5,495 nt of DNA from contig JAAYNU010000167.1 in NCBI GenBank assembly GCA_012520695.1, positions 1 to 5,495 on the forward strand, in the 5' to 3' direction. The first letter of the stretch is position 1, and each line of letters opens with the position of its first letter. The stretch is from Erysipelothrix sp. (GTDB lineage: Bacteria > Bacillota_I > Bacilli_A > Erysipelotrichales > Erysipelotrichaceae). The position numbers and the translations under genes are program-made. The notes under the pieces were generated by a model. The model saw only the letters and a list, made by a program, of their open reading frames with translations, was not told the DNA's origin and did not search any database. Shown here in pieces: positions 1 through 5,495 of the stretch.

Positions 1-459
1 AATTTCTACGATGTTGTAGTTATCATCAATTTGAAATGAATCAATGATGCTGTGTTCCGCAAGCTCATTCGCAAGGCGCATACCACTTTCAACTTCAGGC
101 AATAACACTCGGTCAGCCCCAACTTTTCATAATACCTCTAGATAGTCCTTATTTTTTGTCTTCACAATCACTTCGGCTACCCCCAATTTCTTAAGGTTTA
201 AAACACCCATGATGGATGTCTCAAGGCGCTCACCTGAAGCAATAATCGCAACGTCCGCTGCATCAACTCCTGCTGAAACAAGTTGATCATATTTCGTGAA
301 GTCACCTTGAACCGCTTGTTCAACATGATCCATCACTTCTTCAACACGCTCCATGTTCTTATCCATGGCAATGACTTCAACTTCTTGATTTGCTAGTGTC
401 TTCGCAACCGAAGCCCCAAACAAGCCTAATCCTAAAATCGCAACTGTTTTATTTTTCAT
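1..459 (-). CDS. ktrA: Ktr potassium uptake regulatory subunit (RCK/TrkA-N), with in-frame TGA; 3' end beyond window
   Basis: Cytosolic regulator that forms a ring beneath KtrB and gates it in response to bound nucleotide. The window holds 153 codons of an expected 215-225. The Rossmann RCK-N domain begins at once: AILGLGLFG (residues 7-15) holds the GxGxxG dinucleotide/ATP loop, and D33 in VIAMDKN is the acidic residue at the end of the second strand. AIIASGE and VIVKTKN (about 98-104) continue the fold. Codon 111 is TGA (127-129). Past it the same frame keeps the family sequence without a break: KVGADRVLLPE, then GMRLANEL, then YNIVEI, where the RCK-C domain normally begins. Either UGA is read as an amino acid (Trp would be the known option) or the gene carries a nonsense mutation; read with standard stops, the product is 110 residues and lacks the whole C-terminal domain. 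No frameshift is needed. Start 459 has a strong RBS. TrkA-family membership is secure; intactness is not. Confidence 0.85.
127..129 (-). other. In-frame TGA codon in ktrA (possible UGA-Trp or nonsense mutation)
   Basis: The minus-strand codons around the site read TTA TGA AAA GTT, with family-like residues on both sides (DYLEVL before, KVGADRV after). Relatives such as Bacillus KtrA read KVLEKIGADR here, so the TGA falls on a variable position, normally Glu or another residue. A C-to-T change from CGA (Arg) or a G-to-A change from TGG (Trp) would each make it in one step. Confidence 0.8.
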
Positions 460-465
460 ATTAGT

Positions 466-471
466 CTCCCT
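466..471 (-). promoter_or_regulatory. Ribosome binding site of ktrA
   Basis: AGGGAG on the minus strand overlaps the ktrB TAG stop and lies 6 nt before the ATG at 459, a good Shine-Dalgarno match and spacing. It shows the gene is, or was until recently, translated from 459. Confidence 0.75.
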
Positions 472-1804
472 AACCTACAAGTATGTTTCCTTCTGGATAA
501 CGAATACTTGGTTCAAGCGCACGCTCATGGCCCCCAACACTCATAAAGAATGTGAGCAGTCCAATACGACCCGCAAACATAACCACAATCAACACTAATT
601 TCCCAATCATCGTTAAGTTTGGCGTGAGACCCATTGTGAGCCCGACAGTACCAAAACAAGAGATGACTTCCATCAGAATATATTCAATACCAAAGCCTTC
701 AGGAATTGTTTCCGTCAGTAATAAGATAATTGAAGCCACAACGACCATTGAAATACCAAATCCAAGAATCATGATTGACTTCACAATCTTATTCTTTGGA
801 ATCGATCGCTTATAAAACGATACATCGCGCTCCGTAAATTTAGAACGAATGTATAAAGCAATACTCGCAACCGTCGTAACCTTGATACCACCACCCGTAG
901 AACCAGATGAAGCACCAATGAACATCAGGATTAGTGTTAAGAAAATCGCTAATGGCGATACCATCGCATAGTTCACGTTCGCATAACCCGCAGTTCGCGG
1001 CGTTACAGCCATGAAGATTGTATTAAAGATTTGATGATACCACGGAAGATGAGCGAAAGTACCGTGTTGGTATTCACTGATCCCCAGTAGAACGATTGAA
1101 ACTAATAAAATTGAAAATGTAGTATATAAAGTTAATCGCGTATGCAGTAATAATTTTCGATTCTTTCTGAATGTCAAAACATCACGCCATACAATAAATC
1201 CCAAGCCACCAAAGAAAATTAATGAAGCAATGGTCATAAGGACAAAAGGATTTTCTGTGAATCCTTCAAGACTGTTCCCAAACAAATCAAATCCCGCATT
1301 ACAAAATGCAGAGATTGCATGGAAAAATGAAAAGTAAAGTCCTTTCAAGAATCCATATCGCGGAATAAAATCAATGGATAGAATCAGCGCACCAATCGCT
1401 TGAACTGATAAAGAGAAACGAATTAAATATCGAATGAGTGCTTGTCCATCTGACAAACTATCCGCATTAATGACATCCGCAACAACACGACGCTGGTGAA
1501 GACTCATCTTACGCTTCATAAATAAGAACATTAAAACAATAATGGCCATAAATCCTAAACCACCCACCTCAATCAATAAGATAATGATTGTCTTCCCAAA
1601 ATAGGTCCAGTGCGCTGCGGTGTTCAGGGTAACTTGACCCGTAACACACACAGCAGACGTAGCAGTAAAAAGTGCGTCCACAAAGGGTGTAATTTCACCG
1701 GATTGGGACGCAATGGGTAACATCAGTAATAATGTCCCCGTTAAAATTGTAGTCGCAAAACCTAAGGCAATAAATTTAGGGATGGACAATTTTCTCTTTT
1801 TCAT
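470..1804 (-). CDS. ktrB: Ktr-type potassium uptake translocator (TrkH/KtrB family)
   Basis: Integral membrane K+ translocating subunit, 444 residues and complete, within the usual 440-460 for KtrB. It shows the family's four repeated membrane-pore-membrane units, each with its filter glycine: SAVCVTG (G56), FCNAGFD (G171), TPRTAGYANV (G273) and FGTVGLTMG (G388). The stretch MFIGASSGSTGGGIK (about 294-308) is the small-residue intramembrane loop that gates the pore in KtrB, and AGRIG (R413) is the conserved arginine in the last membrane segment. The N terminus (KKRKLSIPK) is short and basic, as in KtrB; TrkH proteins are longer and have additional N-terminal membrane helices. Substrate K+ (often Na+-coupled in Ktr systems) is family knowledge. 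It starts 1 nt after the atpC stop and is followed after 10 nt by its regulator gene, so it appears to be part of the atp transcript. The stop is TAG. All three Trp codons are TGG. Confidence 0.95.
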   Translation of the reverse strand: MKKRKLSIPKFIALGFATTILTGTLLLMLPIASQSGEITPFVDALFTATSAVCVTGQVTLNTAAHWTYFGKTIIILLIEVGGLGFMAIIVLMFLFMKRKMSLHQRRVVADVINADSLSDGQALIRYLIRFSLSVQAIGALILSIDFIPRYGFLKGLYFSFFHAISAFCNAGFDLFGNSLEGFTENPFVLMTIASLIFFGGLGFIVWRDVLTFRKNRKLLLHTRLTLYTTFSILLVSIVLLGISEYQHGTFAHLPWYHQIFNTIFMAVTPRTAGYANVNYAMVSPLAIFLTLILMFIGASSGSTGGGIKVTTVASIALYIRSKFTERDVSFYKRSIPKNKIVKSIMILGFGISMVVVASIILLLTETIPEGFGIEYILMEVISCFGTVGLTMGLTPNLTMIGKLVLIVVMFAGRIGLLTFFMSVGGHERALEPSIRYPEGNILVG

Positions 1805-1805
1805 T

Positions 1806-2194
1806 TTAATCCTTTAACCTCAAGCGCATCAGCGCACGTTTAAGGGCGGCTTCAGCACGCACCATATCAATGGTGTGCTCGTAGTCGTCCAGTCGCTCCT
1901 GGGCGCGTTCTTTAGCCCTTTGGGCCCTGTTGAAATCAATGTCTGCTTCATTTTCCACTACTTGGGCCATTAAGGTCCCAGTATTGTCCTCAAACGTGAA
2001 AGCACCCTGTGAAACATAGTAATGGGTAATCTGACCCTGATGCTTTAAATACATAACTCCAGTCTCGATGGGTAACACCGTTGCCATATGATTCGGCAAA
2101 AGTGTTCGCTGTCCATCAATTGTGGGCAGCGTAATCGAATCCACGGATTCCGTAAGATAAAGACCACTGGGCAATACAACATTTAAGGTAAACA

Positions 2195-2195
<1 letters not shown>
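1806..2195 (-). CDS. atpC: ATP synthase F1 subunit epsilon, with IDxxRA nucleotide motif
   Basis: Epsilon subunit, the rotor foot that joins gamma to the c-ring and can inhibit ATP hydrolysis. It is 129 residues, near normal length (130-140). The N-terminal beta-sandwich (FTLNVVLPSG at the start, about residues 2-80) is followed by two helices: about 86-105 (IDFNRAQRAKERAQERL) and 108-127 (TIDMVRAEAALKRALMRL). IDFNRA (86-91) fits the I/L-D-x-x-R-A motif by which Bacillus epsilon binds ATP; this is inferred here from the motif only. The usual PGH turn reads PNHMATVLP (34-42). The start is GTG at 2195, overlapping the atpD TAG by one base; FTLNVV fits the family start exactly. The stop is TAA, 1 nt before ktrB. 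Its second half is GC-richer than the neighbours (about 55% in 1861-1920), and glutamine is mostly CAG (5 of 7), unlike atpD. Confidence 0.96.
1810..1815 (-). promoter_or_regulatory. Ribosome binding site of ktrB
   Basis: AAAGGA on the minus strand sits 5 nt before the ATG at 1804, within the last codons of atpC (LRLKD). It supports the chosen ktrB start and coupling to atpC, whose TAA lies between the site and the ATG. Confidence 0.65.
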
Positions 2196-3583
<1,388 letters not shown>

Positions 3584-4348
3584 TTACATTTCCTCCATTC
3601 CAGAAACAATTTCAGAGATTTCCTGAGTAATTGCCTCTTGACGTAGTCGATTGTATCTTCGACCCAATTCATCTAACATATCTTGAGCACTATCAGTAGC
3701 TTTTTCCATGGCAATACGACGAGTCGTGTGCTCACTCACCTTGGAAATTAAAAATGCATTTTGAATAAAACTCATTAATGATTGTCTTACAAGCATTAAA
3801 GCATTGGACTCAAAGTCCGGCTCATAAATGACATCATCTCTTCCTTCGAGAGCGCGTGTTTTAAGAACATGCGCTTCGAATTCTAAATTCATGCCTCTAT
3901 GATAATCACCAATAATTGCGACAATGCGATGTGTGTCAAGACGATCGACCAATAAATCAAGAATATCAGAGACTTTAAATTGCTCCGAATTCATCAAGCG
4001 ATTTATTGGCTGAACTTTATCATAGTTTTGTGAACCCACTGAAATAACTGAATCCTCGGGATTCAACACAGTATTGAGTTCTCTCAATAAACCATTGGAA
4101 TACGCTGAACACAGTCCAAGGTCTGGCATAAATACCAAATAAAGACTGGGACGCTCAACTGTATCTTCCACAAATTCAATGAAGCGCTCACTGCTCTTAA
4201 CGACCGCGTCGTTGTACACTTCAAACTGAGCACTGCGCCCTTTATATCCTTGAAGTTTCGACAAGGACACAAGTTTCATCGCAGAGGTAATCTTTTGCGT
4301 TGATTGAATTGTTTTCATTCTACTTTTTATTTTGGACGTACTAGCCAT
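3584..4348 (-). CDS. atpG: ATP synthase F1 subunit gamma
   Basis: Central rotor shaft of F1, linking the c-ring to the alpha3-beta3 hexamer. From the ATG at 4348 the protein is 254 residues, shorter than the usual 280-290. The N-terminal helix ([20 protein letters not shown], about residues 7-26) and the C-terminal helix ([13 protein letters not shown], then [17 protein letters not shown], about 210-248) are the two strands of the shaft's coiled coil and match the family well. The middle domain is divergent: the usual D-x-GLCG-x-x-N signature reads [10 protein letters not shown] (about residues 76-85). I chose 4348 because MAST.KIK matches the family N terminus; an in-frame ATG at 4369 would add seven residues (MIWCVGT) with no family support. 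The start lies inside the end of atpA with no clear Shine-Dalgarno, so translation is probably coupled. The stop is TAA, directly followed by atpD. Confidence 0.95.
   Translation of the reverse strand: MASTSKIKSRMKTIQSTQKITSAMKLVSLSKLQGYKGRSAQFEVYNDAVVKSSERFIEFVEDTVERPSLYLVFMPDLGLCSAYSNGLLRELNTVLNPEDSVISVGSQNYDKVQPINRLMNSEQFKVSDILDLLVDRLDTHRIVAIIGDYHRGMNLEFEAHVLKTRALEGRDDVIYEPDFESNALMLVRQSLMSFIQNAFLISKVSEHTTRRIAMEKATDSAQDMLDELGRRYNRLRQEAITQEISEIVSGMEEM
3592..3596 (-). promoter_or_regulatory. Ribosome binding site of atpD, inside the end of atpG
   Basis: On the minus strand the last codons of atpG read GGAGGAAATG before TAA, giving a consensus GGAGG 8 nt upstream of the atpD ATG at 3583. The site decides the atpD start and lies wholly within atpG coding sequence, so the Glu-Glu pair near the gamma C terminus is partly dictated by it. 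Confidence 0.85.
4341..4348 (-). other. 8-nt overlap of atpA stop and atpG start
   Basis: The minus-strand bases ATGGCTAG contain both the atpG ATG (with GCT for Ala2) and the atpA TAG. No Shine-Dalgarno of note precedes the ATG (upstream bases are GTGCGTGGGTACC), so ribosomes finishing atpA probably restart here. Confidence 0.8.
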
Positions 4349-5495
4349 GGTACCCACGCACCAAATCATCCATAACTACTTTGATATCCGCAATCAATGC
4401 ATCATCAAATGTGTAGGACTCTCGTAATCGCTCAAGAATGGATTCGTGTTCTAATTCGAACACAGAATGCATGTGGCGTTCAAAGCTTAAGACATCTTCA
4501 ACTTTTAATTGATCTAAATAACCGTATTTGTTCATGAACATTGAAAGAATCATTAGTTCATGGGCCATCTTTGAAACAGATCCTTGTTTCAACAGTGCCA
4601 TCAAACGATGTCCATGATCAATCGCAAATTGCGTTGATGCATCCACATCAGAACTGAACTGCGCAAACGACAAGAGTTCATGGTATGTCGCAAGTTCTAA
4701 TTTCAATGATGAAGAAACATGTTTCATTGCTGATGTTTGAGCAGCAGATCCGACACGAGAAACCGACATCCCTGAGTCAACTGCAGGACGTTGTCCTGAG
4801 TTAAAGGCATCAAGGTTCAAGAATAACTGACCATCGGTGATCGAAATAACGTTGGTTGGAATATAAGCAGAGATATCTCCTGCTTGAGTTTCAATAATAG
4901 GGAGTGCAGTCATGGACCCACCACCGTAATTAGAGTTTAATTTTGCACTTCGTTCTAAGAGACGTGAGTGAAGATAGAAAACATCTCCTGGATACGCTTC
5001 ACGACCTGCCGGACGGCGTAAGAGAAGTGAAATCGTACGGTAAGCTACCGCATGTTTCGATAAATCATCGTAGACAATTAATACATCGTCTCCTTGATCC
5101 ATCCAGTACTCTGCCATCGCAACACCTGCATAGGGTGCAATGTATTGTAGGGGCGCTTGTTCGGACGCAGTACTTGAAACAATAAGCGTATAATCAAGTG
5201 CTCCGTGTTCCTTAAGCTTATCGACTACCATTGCTACTGTGGATGCTTTTTGACCAATCGCAACATAAACGCATTTTACGTTTTGTCCTTTTTGGTTGAT
5301 AATCGCATTCAGTGCAATGCTTGTTTTTCCTGTTTGGCGGTCTCCAATGAGGAGCTCGCGCTGACCTTTACCAATGGGAACCATGGCATCAATCATTTTA
5401 ATTCCGGTATGAAGCGGTTGATATACGGATTGACGTGTCATAACACCGGGTGCTATGCGTTCGATAGGACGTGTTGCTTCTGTTTCAATTGGGCC
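4341..5495 (-). CDS. atpA: ATP synthase F1 subunit alpha (5' end beyond window)
   Basis: Alpha subunit of the F1 head. It alternates with beta in the alpha3-beta3 hexamer on the cytoplasmic face of the membrane and binds non-catalytic nucleotide. The window holds the last 384 codons; the family is usually about 500-515 residues, so some 120-130 N-terminal residues (the beta-barrel domain) lie off the right edge. The reading frame is open to the edge: GPIETE and [10 protein letters not shown] precede the first in-window Met at 5441, which is therefore internal and not the start. Visible motifs are the Walker A loop GDRQTGKT, the Walker B strand VLIVYDD, the conserved [15 protein letters not shown] and LHSRLLER segments, and [10 protein letters not shown], which carries the arginine that reaches into the catalytic site. 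The C-terminal helical domain (AFAQF-like [11 protein letters not shown], then [11 protein letters not shown]) is complete. The stop is TAG, and it overlaps the atpG start by 8 nt. Identification is very secure. Confidence 0.98.
   Translation of the reverse strand, partial: GPIETEATRPIERIAPGVMTRQSVYQPLHTGIKMIDAMVPIGKGQRELLIGDRQTGKTSIALNAIINQKGQNVKCVYVAIGQKASTVAMVVDKLKEHGALDYTLIVSSTASEQAPLQYIAPYAGVAMAEYWMDQGDDVLIVYDDLSKHAVAYRTISLLLRRPAGREAYPGDVFYLHSRLLERSAKLNSNYGGGSMTALPIIETQAGDISAYIPTNVISITDGQLFLNLDAFNSGQRPAVDSGMSVSRVGSAAQTSAMKHVSSSLKLELATYHELLSFAQFSSDVDASTQFAIDHGHRLMALLKQGSVSKMAHELMILSMFMNKYGYLDQLKVEDVLSFERHMHSVFELEHESILERLRESYTFDDALIADIKVVMDDLVRGYHG

Noticed and set aside
1..126. Independent second gene starting after the ktrA TGA
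   Set aside because: The first in-frame ATG (79-81) falls within a conserved helix and has no RBS, and the family sequence is continuous across the TGA, so this is one gene and not two.
127..129. Selenocysteine as the meaning of the ktrA TGA
   Set aside because: The position is not a cysteine in relatives, the protein is not a redox enzyme, and no stem-loop of SECIS type is evident just downstream.
552..815. Plus-strand open frame of 87 codons opposite ktrB
   Set aside because: It lies wholly inside the well-conserved ktrB gene on the other strand and resembles no family; it looks like a shadow frame.
1915..1925. Small inverted repeat GCCC-TTT-GGGC inside atpC, considered as a terminator or attenuator before ktrB
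   Set aside because: The stem is only 4 bp, no run of T follows, and it is within coding sequence.
4346..4369. Upstream ATG start for atpG at 4369 (adds MIWCVGT)
   Set aside because: The extra residues match nothing in the family, and no Shine-Dalgarno precedes that ATG, while MAST at 4348 aligns with the normal gamma N terminus.
4943..5185. Plus-strand open frame of 80 codons opposite atpA
   Set aside because: It is antisense to highly conserved atpA sequence and has no recognisable protein features.

Overview
This window is a single, gap-free stretch of minus-strand genes. Reading from right to left (the direction of transcription) the order is atpA (5' end off the right edge), atpG, atpD, atpC, ktrB and ktrA (3' end off the left edge). 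The first four are the alpha, gamma, beta and epsilon subunits of the F1 sector of an F-type ATP synthase, in the usual bacterial order. The last two encode a Ktr-type potassium uptake system: the membrane translocator and its cytosolic nucleotide-binding regulator.

The genes are packed as one translationally coupled operon. atpA and atpG overlap by 8 nt, atpG and atpD abut with no gap, atpD and atpC share one base (TAGTG), atpC and ktrB are 1 nt apart, and ktrB and ktrA are 10 nt apart. No room exists for a terminator or an intergenic promoter between the ATPase and the potassium genes, so co-transcription is the simplest reading. Functionally, the ATPase (working as a synthase, or as an ATP-driven ion pump in a fermenter) sets the membrane potential that drives K+ uptake. 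The best-known parallel is ntpJ, a KtrB-type gene at the end of the V-type Na+-ATPase operon of Enterococcus hirae.

Base composition is roughly 40% GC by eye. Together with good GGAGG-type ribosome binding sites, a Ktr rather than Trk/Kup system, and an epsilon subunit with the Bacillus-type IDxxRA nucleotide motif, it points to a low-GC Gram-positive bacterium (Bacillota). A member of the Erysipelotrichia/Mollicutes neighbourhood is possible, but that is a guess.

The oddest feature is an in-frame TGA at codon 111 of ktrA, after which the conserved family sequence continues uninterrupted to the window edge. None of the five complete stop codons here is TGA (three TAG, two TAA). This fits UGA read as tryptophan, but a single nonsense mutation, or a sequencing error, is also possible, and TGG is used for all four Trp codons elsewhere in the annotated genes. 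I found no RNA genes, mobile elements, CRISPR arrays or long repeats, and nothing that looks like a wholly new system.
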